DNA of 64,000 nt from Actimicrobium antarcticum (GCF_039536745.1 NZ_BAAAZE010000008.1:248001-312000); one strand, 5' to 3'. Counted from the stretch's first letter, positions 16,322 to 25,027 are shown. Numbers and translations are program-made. Notes: generated by a model not told the origin, from the letters alone.

Positions 16322-17068
16322 ATGAAAAGACTGATTCTCGCCACGGCCATCGCAGCCCTTTTTGTCGGTAACTTCGCGCACGCCGAAGACGCAAAGCCTG
16401 ACAACGAACTCAGCTTCAATGCGGCGCTGTCGTCAGACTATCGCTTCCGCGGTATTTCGCAGTCCCGCCTCAAGCCAGCCGTTTCCGTCGGTGCCGATTT
16501 CGTCAACAACCCGACTGGCTTTTATGTGGGGACATGGGCTTCGTCAATCAAGTGGATCAAGGATACCGGTGGCGACGGCAGCGTCGAACTGGACATCTAC
16601 GGCGGCAAGCGCGGTGAAATCGTACCGGGCGTGTCGTATGACGTCGGCATCCTGACCTACATCTATTCTGGCAACAAGCTGTCGTCGGTTCCCGGTTATG
16701 CCAATGCCAATACCACCGAAATTTATGGTCAGGTCGGCTATGGTCCTGCCTATCTGAAGTATTCCAGCGCAGTGACCGACACGTTCGGCAACGTTGACAG
16801 CAAAAACAGCGGCTATCTCGACCTGGGCGCCAACATTGATATCGCTGAAGGTACCGTGTTGAACCTGCATGTCGGCCATCAGAAGATCAAAAACGGCTCG
16901 TTCTACAGCTATACCGACTACAAGGTTGGCGTGACCAAGGATTTCGGATTTGCCAGCGGCAGCATCGCCCTGATCGGTACCGATGCCAATACCGGTGCCT
17001 ATCCAACCCCATCGGGCAAAGACAACGGCAAAACCGCTCTGGTCGTCGCCATCAGCAAAACTTTCTAA
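16322..17068 (+). CDS. TorF family putative porin
   Basis: Outer-membrane protein of 248 residues. The signal peptide (MKRLILATAIAALFVGNFAHA) is cleaved before EDAKPDN. The family start of the barrel, NAALSSDYRFRGISQS, follows at once. Alternating strands such as GFYVGTWASSIKW and YDVGILTYIYSG run to the terminal Phe (VVAISKTF), as expected for BAM insertion. The family name comes from a computational description of TonB-linked or nitrogen-linked porins; the substrate is unknown, but position before glnK–amtB suggests uptake under nitrogen limitation. The start at 16322 has GGGGAAAT upstream. Confidence 0.88.
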   Translation: MKRLILATAIAALFVGNFAHAEDAKPDNELSFNAALSSDYRFRGISQSRLKPAVSVGADFVNNPTGFYVGTWASSIKWIKDTGGDGSVELDIYGGKRGEIVPGVSYDVGILTYIYSGNKLSSVPGYANANTTEIYGQVGYGPAYLKYSSAVTDTFGNVDSKNSGYLDLGANIDIAEGTVLNLHVGHQKIKNGSFYSYTDYKVGVTKDFGFASGSIALIGTDANTGAYPTPSGKDNGKTALVVAISKTF

Positions 17069-17080
17069 GCGAGGCCAGTC

Positions 17081-17419
17081 ATGAAACTGATTACTGCCAT
17101 CATCAAACCGTTCAAGCTGGACGAAGTCCGTGAAGCCTTGTCCGCCATCGGCGTGCAGGGCATCACCGTGACCGAGGTCAAGGGCTTTGGACGCCAGAAA
17201 GGCCATACCGAGCTGTACCGGGGTGCCGAGTATGTGGTCGACTTTTTGCCGAAGACAAAAATCGAGGCGGCAGTTGATGATGCCATCGTCGATCGCGCCA
17301 TCGAAGCCATTGAAACTGCAGCCCGCACCGGCAAAATCGGTGACGGCAAGATTTTCGTCTACGACCTGCAGCAAGTTGTGCGGATCCGTACCGGCGAAAC
17401 CGGCAAAGAAGCTCTTTAA
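17081..17419 (+). CDS. glnK: PII nitrogen regulatory protein
   Basis: PII signal protein of 112 residues, trimeric. The T-loop carries the uridylylation site Y51 within GHTELYRGAEYVVDF. The B-loop GKIGDGKIFV and C-terminal VRIRTGETG are intact. It senses 2-oxoglutarate and ATP/ADP and blocks AmtB when nitrogen is plentiful. It lies 12 bp after the porin gene and 10 bp before amtB, in the canonical glnK–amtB order. Confidence 0.95.
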   Translation: MKLITAIIKPFKLDEVREALSAIGVQGITVTEVKGFGRQKGHTELYRGAEYVVDFLPKTKIEAAVDDAIVDRAIEAIETAARTGKIGDGKIFVYDLQQVVRIRTGETGKEAL

Positions 17420-17429
17420 GGGTACGACC

Positions 17430-18992
17430 ATGAAAAAACACTTTGCACGTTTCCTGGCTGCCGGCACCTTGCTGCTGGCAGTCGGCTTCGCACCGGCCGC
17501 CATGGCTGCCGATGAAGTCGTGGCCAAGCCGGATGCTGCCGTAGTCGTCGCTCCGGCGGCTGCACCTGCACCTGCCGCTGTCGCTCCTGCAGCAGCACCT
17601 GCCGCCGGCGAGCTGGCCGCACCAGCTGCAGCGGCACCGGCCGCACCAGCCGCAGCACCGGCACCCGTCCCGAACAAGGGCGATACCGCGTGGATGATGG
17701 TTGCTACCACCCTCGTGATCCTGATGACGATTCCCGGCCTGGCCTTGTTCTACGGCGGGCTGGTGCGTTCGAAGAACATGCTGTCGGTCCTGATGCAGGT
17801 ATTCATGATCTTCGCCGTGATCATCGTTTTGTGGTGCATTTATGGCTACTCGCTGGCATTCACCGAGGGCAGCGCCTTCATCGGTAAATTCGATCGACTG
17901 TTCCTTAACGGTATCTTCAATCCAGCTACCGGTACCTTTGCGACAGCCGCTACCTTCACCAAGGGCGTCGTGATTCCCGAGTTCGTCTTCGTGGTGTTCC
18001 AGGCCACCTTTGCTGCGATCACCTGCGGCCTGATCATCGGTGCTTTCGCCGAGCGTGCCAAGTTCGCTGCGGTACTGATGTTCATCGTGCTGTGGTTCAC
18101 GTTCTCGTACCTGCCGATCGCTCATATGGTCTGGTTCTGGCCTGGTCCGGACACCATCACCGACGCCGCATCGTTGGTCGAGCAATCCGCCAAGGCGGGC
18201 TGGTTGTGGCAAAAAGGCGCGCTCGACTTCGCTGGCGGCACCGTGGTGCATATCAACGCCGCTGTTGCTGGTCTGGTCGGTGCGTATGTGATCGGCAAGC
18301 GTGTCGGCTACGGTAAAGAATCGATGGCGCCACACTCGCTGACGATGACCATGATCGGTGCATCCCTGTTATGGGTGGGCTGGTTCGGTTTCAATGCCGG
18401 TTCGGCGCTCGAAGCGGGTGACATCGCTGCACTGGCGTTCGTCAACACGCTGCTGGCTACCGCTGCTGCCACCTCGTCATGGGTATTCGGCGAGTGGCTC
18501 ACCAAAGGCAAGCCATCGATGCTGGGCGGTGCTTCCGGCGCCGTTGCCGGACTGGTCGCCATCACTCCTGCCTGCGGTTTCGTCGGTCCGATGGGCGCGC
18601 TGGCAATCGGCTTGCTCTCGGGTGTGATTTGCCTGTGGGGCGTCAGTGGCCTGAAGCGTTTGCTGGGTGCAGACGATTCGCTGGACGTGTTTGGCGTTCA
18701 TGGCGTGGGCGGTATTCTCGGTGCGTTGCTGACGGGTGTGTTCGCTGCACCGTCGCTGGGTGGCCAGGGTATCTATGACTACGTTGCCAACAAGATATCG
18801 CCTGATTACTCGATCGCTGGTCAGGTCTGGATTCAGGCGCAGGCTGTGCTCACCACGGTGATCTGGTCCGCAGTGGTGTCCCTGATCGCCTACAAGTTGG
18901 TCGATCTGATCATCGGTATGCGGGTTGTGGAAGAAGAAGAGCGCGAAGGTCTGGATATTTCCAGCCACGGCGAGACGGCTTACCATTCCTGA
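17430..18992 (+). CDS. amtB: Ammonium transporter AmtB
   Basis: Trimeric ammonium channel of 520 residues. The start at 17430 (MKKHFARFLAAGTLLLAVGF) gives a cleavable signal ending AMAADE. An Ala/Pro-rich tract (~30-80) follows, which typical AmtB lacks. Eleven membrane helices come next with family motifs: WMMVATTLVILMTIPGLALFYGG, the pore motif AHMVWFWP, and the twin-His regions GTVVHINAAVAGLVGA and DVFGVHGVGGILGALLTGVF. The C-terminal cytoplasmic tail VVEEEEREGLDISSHGE is the GlnK docking region. Operon partner of glnK; the gene ends before a double-hairpin terminator. Confidence 0.95.
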   Translation: MKKHFARFLAAGTLLLAVGFAPAAMAADEVVAKPDAAVVVAPAAAPAPAAVAPAAAPAAGELAAPAAAAPAAPAAAPAPVPNKGDTAWMMVATTLVILMTIPGLALFYGGLVRSKNMLSVLMQVFMIFAVIIVLWCIYGYSLAFTEGSAFIGKFDRLFLNGIFNPATGTFATAATFTKGVVIPEFVFVVFQATFAAITCGLIIGAFAERAKFAAVLMFIVLWFTFSYLPIAHMVWFWPGPDTITDAASLVEQSAKAGWLWQKGALDFAGGTVVHINAAVAGLVGAYVIGKRVGYGKESMAPHSLTMTMIGASLLWVGWFGFNAGSALEAGDIAALAFVNTLLATAAATSSWVFGEWLTKGKPSMLGGASGAVAGLVAITPACGFVGPMGALAIGLLSGVICLWGVSGLKRLLGADDSLDVFGVHGVGGILGALLTGVFAAPSLGGQGIYDYVANKISPDYSIAGQVWIQAQAVLTTVIWSAVVSLIAYKLVDLIIGMRVVEEEEREGLDISSHGETAYHS

Positions 18993-19004
18993 TCTGCAAA
19001 AATA

Positions 19005-19068
19005 CATGCTGCCAGCCCTGTGCTGGCAGCATGTCTGAAAAAGCGCTTCCGTCCGAAGCGCTTTTTTT
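19005..19068 (+). terminator. Two tandem hairpins ending the glnK-amtB operon
   Basis: Hairpin one is CATGCTGCCAGC / GCTGGCAGCATG (19005-19016 and 19022-19033), a perfect 12-bp stem. Hairpin two is AAGCGCTTC / GAAGCGCTT (19041-19049 and 19055-19063), followed by T's to 19068. The second is a classical intrinsic terminator. Confidence 0.9.
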
Positions 19069-19224
19069 GTGCCGGGCTTTTAAAAATGAGGATCATCCCG
19101 ATGTGAAATTGTCTGGCATTGTTGCCGGTCATTCCGCCATGCTGCAAGCCGGTATCGGGGTTAACCGTTAGAATCAGCCCCATCCTGCAAGCATTACTTC
19201 GCACAGCCCCCTCAAAGGTTTTAA

Positions 19225-20523
19225 ATGGTTCCGCATCTTGTTACGGCCCTGAATGGCCCGCTTCTCGACCTCGAAAAGAAAATTCTCAACGCCACGCCCG
19301 CCATCGAACGCTGGTTCCGGCTCGAATGGCAAGAGCACACACCACCGTTTTATTGTTCCGTTGACTTGCGCAACGCCGGCTTCAAGCTGGCGCCAGTCGA
19401 CACCAATCTGTACCCGGCCGGCTTCAACAACCTTGCACCAGAAATGCTGCCGCTGGCAGTGCAGGCCGCGATGGCTGCGATCGAAAAATACTGTCCGGAC
19501 GCAAAAAACCTGTTGCTCATTCCCGAGACCAATAACCGCAGTTCGTTTTACCTGCAAAACATCGCACGGATGATCCAGATTTTCCGTCAGACCGGCTTGA
19601 ACGTGCGTCTTGGCTCGCTCTCGGATGACATCAAAACGCCGACGCCGATCGACTTGCCGGACGGGAGCACTCTGACGCTGGAGCCGCTGGAGCGCTCCGC
19701 CAACGGCCGTCGGCTGGGCCTGAAAAACTTTGATCCCTGCACCATTCTGCTCAACGACGACCTGTCGGCCGGCATTCCTGCCATCCTCGAGAATCTCAAC
19801 GAGCAGACCTTGCTGCCGCCGTTGCATGCCGGCTGGGCGCTGCGCCGCAAGAGCAATCATTTTTCGGCTTACGACGACGTGGTCAAGAAGTTCGCCAAGA
19901 TGAATGACATCGATGCCTGGATGCTCAATCCGTACTTTGCCAAATGCGGCAAGGTCGATTTCAAGGACCATTCCGGCGAAGAAGCACTGGCCGCCCAAGT
20001 CGATGCGCTGCTCACCAAGATCCGCAAGAAATACCGCGAATACGGTATCAAGGAAACCCCGTTTGTCATCATCAAGGCGGACGCCGGCACTTACGGCATG
20101 GGCATCATGACCGTCAAGGATGGCAGCGAAGTCAAGGACATGACCGCCAAACAGCGCAGCCGGATGGCCGTCGTCAAGGATGGCCATGAAGTCACCGACG
20201 TGATCATCCAGGAAGGCGTGCATACCTTCGAGCGCATCAATGATTCGGTGGCCGAACCGGTGGTCATGATGATCGACCGTTACGTCGTCGGTGGTTACTA
20301 CCGCGTCCATGCCGACCGTGACATCAACGAGAACCTGAACGCACCCGGCGCCCATTTCGTCCCGCTCGCTTTCGCACAACAGCACTCGCTGCCCGACATG
20401 CATGCCAAGCCCGGCACCACCGCACCCAACCGGTTTTATCTGTACGGTGTCGTGGCCAGGCTGGCGCTGCTGGCAGCATCGATCGAACTCGAAAAAACCG
20501 ACCCGAATCCGGAAGTCTATTAA
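19225..20523 (+). CDS. gshA: Glutamate-cysteine ligase
   Basis: First step of glutathione synthesis, ATP-dependent formation of gamma-glutamylcysteine. The protein has 432 residues and belongs to the proteobacterial GshA class unrelated in sequence to E. coli GshA. Typical stretches are LLLIPETNNRSSFYLQNIA near 93-110, KADAGTYGMGIMTVKDGSEV near 285-305 (ATP-binding) and IDRYVVGGYYRVHADRD near 350. Its stop overlaps the gshB start (TAATG), so the pair is co-translated. Confidence 0.93.
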   Translation: MVPHLVTALNGPLLDLEKKILNATPAIERWFRLEWQEHTPPFYCSVDLRNAGFKLAPVDTNLYPAGFNNLAPEMLPLAVQAAMAAIEKYCPDAKNLLLIPETNNRSSFYLQNIARMIQIFRQTGLNVRLGSLSDDIKTPTPIDLPDGSTLTLEPLERSANGRRLGLKNFDPCTILLNDDLSAGIPAILENLNEQTLLPPLHAGWALRRKSNHFSAYDDVVKKFAKMNDIDAWMLNPYFAKCGKVDFKDHSGEEALAAQVDALLTKIRKKYREYGIKETPFVIIKADAGTYGMGIMTVKDGSEVKDMTAKQRSRMAVVKDGHEVTDVIIQEGVHTFERINDSVAEPVVMMIDRYVVGGYYRVHADRDINENLNAPGAHFVPLAFAQQHSLPDMHAKPGTTAPNRFYLYGVVARLALLAASIELEKTDPNPEVY

Positions 20524-21461
20524 TGAAAATTGCCTTCATTGCCGATCCGCTGGACGGCTTCAAGACCTACAAGGACACGACCTTTGCGATGATGGCCGAA
20601 GCTGTCTCGCGCGGTCACCAGATCTTTGCCTTCGAGCCACGCGACATGGCCGTCGCGGGCGGTGCGGTCACCGCCAATGTCGCGCAACTCACGCTTACCG
20701 GCGAGCCGGATGACTGGTACCGTGCGGCGCCGCGGCGGGCGCAATCGCTGGCCGAATTCGACGTGGTCGTAATGCGCAAGGACCCGCCGTTCGACATGGA
20801 ATACGTTTACGCGACCTATCTGCTGCAACTGGCCGAAAACCAGGGCGCCTGCATCGTCAACAAGCCGGCGGCGATCCGCGACCATAACGAAAAACTGGCG
20901 ATTCTGCAGTTCCCGCAATACACCACGCCAACGCTGGTCACCAGCGATGAACAGCGCCTGCGCGCCTTTCATGCCGAACATCGCGACATCATTCTCAAGC
21001 CGCTCGACGGCATGGGTGGTACCGGCGTTTTCCGCATCAAGGACGATGCGATGAACCTCGGCGTCATCATCGAAACGCTGACCGCGAATGGCCGTCAGAC
21101 CATCATGGCGCAGCGCTACATTCCCGAGATCGTCAAGGGCGACAAGCGCATCCTGCTGATCGGCGGCGTCGCCGTGCCGCACAGCCTGGCGCGCATTCCG
21201 CAGGGTACCGAAGTGCGCGGCAACCTGGCCGCCGGTGGTGTCGGTGTGGCACAGCCGTTATCCGAACGGGATCTGGAGATCGCCAACGGGATTGCGCCAA
21301 TTCTCGCGGCACGCGGACTGTTGCTGGTAGGATTGGACGTGATTGGCGACTGCATGACGGAAATTAACGTGACCAGCCCGACCTGTTTCCAGGAAATACG
21401 GCAGCAGACCGGATTCAATGTCGCCGCCATGTTTGTCGATGCGCTGGAAAAATCCGTGTGA
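20523..21461 (+). CDS. gshB: Glutathione synthetase
   Basis: Second step of glutathione synthesis, joining glycine to gamma-glutamylcysteine with ATP. The protein has 312 residues in the ATP-grasp fold. Motifs include MRKDPPFDMEYVYATYLL near 88-105, NKPAAIRDHNEKLAILQFP near 115-135, the ATP-grasp loop LDGMGGTGVFRI near 160-172, and the metal-binding end EINVTSPTCFQEI near 280-292. Full length. It starts within the gshA stop codon. Confidence 0.96.
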   Translation: MKIAFIADPLDGFKTYKDTTFAMMAEAVSRGHQIFAFEPRDMAVAGGAVTANVAQLTLTGEPDDWYRAAPRRAQSLAEFDVVVMRKDPPFDMEYVYATYLLQLAENQGACIVNKPAAIRDHNEKLAILQFPQYTTPTLVTSDEQRLRAFHAEHRDIILKPLDGMGGTGVFRIKDDAMNLGVIIETLTANGRQTIMAQRYIPEIVKGDKRILLIGGVAVPHSLARIPQGTEVRGNLAAGGVGVAQPLSERDLEIANGIAPILAARGLLLVGLDVIGDCMTEINVTSPTCFQEIRQQTGFNVAAMFVDALEKSV

Positions 21462-21598
21462 TGGCAGGCTGACTGTGTCGAGGTTGGTTTCCGCGCTAGT
21501 CTCAGAGCACGGTCCAGCCGCCTCGCCAGCGCCGATGTCATCCATGTAGTCGGCTCTGCATCTGCGATGATTTCTTATTAGGTTTTCGGAACAATCTT

Positions 21599-22006
21599 AT
21601 GGTTGGTATTCTTCTCTTGACCCATGCGCCGCTCGGCCAGGCCTTCATCGACGCAGCGTCGCATGTCTTCCGGGCGCGTCCCGAGCGGCTTGAAGCCGTC
21701 GATGTCTGCGCCGACCAGGACCCGGCCGAGGTCAAGCGCATGGCCAGGGCGGTCATCGAACGGCTCGATGGCGGCGCTGGCGTGCTGGTCATCACCGATG
21801 TCATGGGTGGAACGCCATCGAACTGCACGCTGCCGCTGCATGATCCGGGCCGCGTCGAAGTCATTGCCGGCATCAGCTTGCCGATGCTATTGCGAGCCCT
21901 GACGTATCGCAACGACACGCTCGATGTGGTGGTCGAGATGGCACTGGCCGGCGGCCAGAGCGGTGCGGTCCGGGTCGACAACCGGGTACGGATTTCCCCC
22001 AACTAG
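21599..22006 (+). CDS. PTS EIIA component, mannose/fructose (Man) family
   Basis: Cytoplasmic phosphocarrier of 135 residues. The phospho-acceptor H9 lies in GILLLTHAPLGQAF, and the second signature DVMGGTPSNCTLPL is near 67-80, both diagnostic of the EIIA-Man family. No EIIB, EIIC or EIID genes lie nearby; with ptsH and ptsI it forms a sugar-transport-free phosphorelay of regulatory type seen in Burkholderiales. What it regulates here is not shown. Confidence 0.9.
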   Translation: MVGILLLTHAPLGQAFIDAASHVFRARPERLEAVDVCADQDPAEVKRMARAVIERLDGGAGVLVITDVMGGTPSNCTLPLHDPGRVEVIAGISLPMLLRALTYRNDTLDVVVEMALAGGQSGAVRVDNRVRISPN

Positions 22007-22037
22007 TCCCATCACTACACCACTCCAAGACCCGACA

Positions 22038-22307
22038 ATGATCCAGCAAGAACTTGAAATTATCAACAAACTGGGCCTGCATGCGCGTGCCTCGGCCAAG
22101 CTGACGCAACTCGCTGCCAAGTTCCAGAGTGAAGTCTGGATGACGCGCAACAAGCGACGCGTCAATGCCAAATCGATCATGGGCGTCATGATGCTGGCCG
22201 CCGGAAAAGGTGCCAGGGTCATGCTCGAAACCAGCGGATCCGATGAACAGGAATGCTTCGACGCGTTGCAAGAGCTGATCAACAACAAGTTCGGCGAAGG
22301 TGAATAA
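22038..22307 (+). CDS. ptsH: HPr phosphocarrier
   Basis: HPr of 89 residues starting MIQQELEIINKLGLHAR. Phospho-acceptor H15 lies in GLHARAS, and the regulatory-type serine S46 lies in AKSIMGVMML. It passes phosphate from EI to the EIIA encoded 31 bp upstream. S46 suggests possible HPr kinase/phosphatase control, which is inference. Confidence 0.95.
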   Translation: MIQQELEIINKLGLHARASAKLTQLAAKFQSEVWMTRNKRRVNAKSIMGVMMLAAGKGARVMLETSGSDEQECFDALQELINNKFGEGE

Positions 22308-22331
22308 CCCTTTTAGTGAAGACTGAACCAG

Positions 22332-24083
22332 ATGGCATCTTTTACGCTTCATGGCATTTCGGTTTCGCGCGGCATTGCGATCGGGCGCGCGCACCTGCTC
22401 AAGGCCGCTGCACTTGAGGTCAAGCACTATCTGATCGAGCAGGATCAGATGGAAGCCGAAGTCGCGCGCCTGCAAAACGCCATCCACACCGTCCACAAGG
22501 AACTGCAAGCCATCTGGAGCGATCTGCCCAAGGATGCCCCGGCAGAACTGGGTGCGTTCATCGATGTCCATGTTCTGATCCTGTCGGACCCGATGCTGTC
22601 CGAAGTGCCGCTCAACATCATCCGCAATCGCTACTACAACGCCGAGTGGGCACTGGTCACGCAGATCGATGAACTGTCAGCACAATTCGATGAAGTCGAA
22701 GACCCCTATCTGCGCGAGCGCAAGGTCGACATCCAGCAGGTCGGCGAGCGCGTTCTCAAGGTACTGACCGGCACCGCCACCGAACTGCCGCCGATCAAAA
22801 GCGGCGAAGAAAAAGTCGCGCACATGATCGTCGTGGCGCACGACATCTCGCCGGCCGACATGCTGCAGTTCCGCGACCGTTCCTTTGCCGGATTCGTCAC
22901 CGACGTCGGTGGCCAGAATTCGCATACCGCCATCGTGGCGCGCAGCCTGGACATCCCCGCTGCCGTCGGCATGTTCAATGCCTCGGCGCTGATCAGCCAG
23001 GATGACTGGGTCATCATCGATGGCGATGCCGGGGTCGTGATCGTTGATCCGGCGCCGCAGGTGCTGGAGCAGTATCGCGAACGTCAGGCACGTCAGATCC
23101 GTGACCGCAAAAAACTCGGCAAGCTGAAAAAAACGCCCGCCGTCACCATCGACGGCACCCCGATCATGCTGATGGCCAATATCGAACTGCCCGAGGATTG
23201 TGCCGCCGCACTGGACGCCGGCGCCAGCGGAGTCGGCTTGTTCCGTTCCGAATTCCTGTTCATGGGACGCACCGGTTATCACAACAAATTGCCGACCGAA
23301 GACGAGCAATTCGAGTCCTACCGCAAGGCCGTCGTGAACATGAAAGGCCGTCCGGTGACGATCCGCACGCTCGACACCGGTGCCGACAAACCGCTCGACA
23401 TGGCCGAGCAAACCGCACTCAATCCGGCACTGGGATTACGCGCGATCCGCTATTGCCTGGCCGAGCCGCAAATGTTCCTGATGCAGTTGCGGGCGATTTT
23501 GCGGGCATCGGCCTTTGGCCCGATCCGCTTGCTCATTCCGATGCTCTCGCATGCGGTCGAGATTGACCAGACGCTGCAAATGATCGCGCAGGCCAAAACG
23601 CAATTACGTACCGCCAACAAAAAATTCGACGAAGCCATCGAGATCGGTGCAATGATCGAAATCCCGGCAGCGGCGCTGACGTTGCCGCTGTTTATCAAGC
23701 GCCTGGATTTCCTGTCGATCGGGACCAATGACCTGATCCAGTACACGCTGGCGATCGATCGCGTCGATCACGAAGTCGCGCATTTGTATAACCCGCTGCA
23801 TCCCGCCATCCTGTACCTGTTGTCGAGCACCATCAAGATGGGTGCCAAGTACGGCGTGCCGGTGGCCGTGTGCGGCGAGATGGCCGGCGACACCCGCCTG
23901 ACCCGGCTGCTGCTCGGCATGGGCTTGCGTGAATTTTCGATGCATCCGTCGCGGCTGTTGCCGGTCAAGCAGGAAGTACTCAACAGTGACCTGCGCCTGC
24001 TGATGCCGCAAACCAGAAAAATCCTGCGGGCCATCGAGCCGGGTGCGATTGCCGAGGGTGTGGAGCGACTGGCGGCGTTGTGA
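22332..24083 (+). CDS. ptsI: PEP-protein phosphotransferase (enzyme I)
   Basis: Enzyme I of the PTS, 583 residues, autophosphorylated from phosphoenolpyruvate. The N-terminal domain binds HPr. The swivelling domain carries phospho-His H198 in GGQNSHTAIVARSLDIPA. The PEP-binding barrel contains GVGLFRSEFLFMGR near 300, a substrate region RTLDTGADKP, and the C-terminal GTNDLIQYTLAIDR and CGEMAGD motifs. It lacks a GAF domain, so it is EI rather than the PtsP/EI-Ntr type. It lies 24 bp after ptsH and ends the operon. Confidence 0.95.
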   Translation: MASFTLHGISVSRGIAIGRAHLLKAAALEVKHYLIEQDQMEAEVARLQNAIHTVHKELQAIWSDLPKDAPAELGAFIDVHVLILSDPMLSEVPLNIIRNRYYNAEWALVTQIDELSAQFDEVEDPYLRERKVDIQQVGERVLKVLTGTATELPPIKSGEEKVAHMIVVAHDISPADMLQFRDRSFAGFVTDVGGQNSHTAIVARSLDIPAAVGMFNASALISQDDWVIIDGDAGVVIVDPAPQVLEQYRERQARQIRDRKKLGKLKKTPAVTIDGTPIMLMANIELPEDCAAALDAGASGVGLFRSEFLFMGRTGYHNKLPTEDEQFESYRKAVVNMKGRPVTIRTLDTGADKPLDMAEQTALNPALGLRAIRYCLAEPQMFLMQLRAILRASAFGPIRLLIPMLSHAVEIDQTLQMIAQAKTQLRTANKKFDEAIEIGAMIEIPAAALTLPLFIKRLDFLSIGTNDLIQYTLAIDRVDHEVAHLYNPLHPAILYLLSSTIKMGAKYGVPVAVCGEMAGDTRLTRLLLGMGLREFSMHPSRLLPVKQEVLNSDLRLLMPQTRKILRAIEPGAIAEGVERLAAL

Positions 24084-24126
24084 CCAAGCCCGGGCGGCCC
24101 GGCGGCCGGCCACCAGAACCACCGTC

Positions 24127-24156
24127 TGTAGGTTGGGCAGCGAAGCCCAACATGCG
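24127..24156. repeat. Short hairpin repeat (GTTGGGC/GCCCAAC)
   Basis: GTTGGGC (24132-24138) and GCCCAAC (24145-24151) form a stem with loop AGCGAA, inside the phrase GTAGGTTGGGCAGCGAAGCC. Similar dispersed hairpins are common in intergenic DNA of many proteobacteria; its role is not known. Confidence 0.5.
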
Positions 24157-24167
24157 TCAGGTTCCTT

Positions 24168-24986
24168 TGCGGGTCGCCGCGACGCGCGGTCTGCGGTAGC
24201 TAAAACGGTTGCGCTCCGTGGAGCCAAGCCGGGTGCGGCCCGGCAGCCGCTCACTTTTTTTGCTTCGCCAAATAAAGTAAGCAAAAAAAGGCGACCGCTA
24301 GACCGCTGCCCTGCGGGTTCCCAAATACCGTGCCCGGTCAGGGGGAGGGCCGCAAACTCGCTACGCTCAGACAGTGCGGCCCTCTTATCCCCTGCCCGGA
24401 CACGGTATTTGGCAGCGGCCTTTTATGCGGAATTCAAGGTCAAGACCAAGCCCAGCCTTGGAAATTGGTTGATGGCCAAGCTCGCTTTGCGCGAGAAAGA
24501 TGGCTTGTAAAAGCCTTGTCGGTTTTGAGTTTGACGTTGGTTTTGACGTTGGTTTTGACGTTGGTTTTGACGTTGGTTTTGAAGTCGATGTCGATCACGA
24601 CGAGGAAGTTTTCTCGCGCAAAGCGAGCACGACCATCAATCAATTACCAAGGCTGGGCTTGGTCTTGACGTTGAATTCCGCATAAAAAGATCGCTGCCAA
24701 AAACCGGGTACGGCAAGAGGATAAGAAGCCCGCACTGTCTGAGCGCAGCGAGTTTGCGGGCTTCCCTCTTGCCGTACCCGGTTTTTGGGAACCCGCAGGG
24801 CAGCGGTCTTGCGGTCGCCTTTTTCTTGGTTACTGCTTTTTGGCGAAGCAAAAAGAAGTGACCGGCTGCCGGGCCGCCCCCGGCTTGGCTCCACGGAGCG
24901 CAACCCGTTCTAGCTACCGCAAACCGCAAACCGCAAACCGCAAACCGCAAACCGCAAACCGCAAACCGCAAACCGCAAACCGTCAA
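24168..24986. repeat. Large palindromic repeat element, copy 1
   Basis: Starting with TTTGCGGGTCGC, this non-coding block has inverted arms at 24197-24496 and 24609-24916 around a ~112-bp centre. The centre holds a 12-bp tandem repeat (GGTTTTGACGTT-like, four copies, about 24531-24578). Each arm contains its own hairpin (24321-24412 and 24697-24788). The right edge is an array of nine CCGCAAA heptamers (24917-24979) followed by a degenerate CCGTCAA. A second copy lies at 32872-33735 in the same orientation. Open frames inside (for example around 24840-25097) are products of the repeats and are not supported as genes. Confidence 0.9.
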
Positions 24987-25027
24987 CCTCAAAGAAAGCT
25001 AACCGCATGTTGCGACTTTCAGCTCGT

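Noticed and set aside
19174..20403. 409-residue open frame antisense to gshA
   Set aside because: Mirror of the strong codon bias of gshA; no family resemblance and gshA is complete on the other strand.
24917..24979. CCGCAAA array as a CRISPR
   Set aside because: The units are contiguous seven-base repeats without spacers and no cas gene is near.
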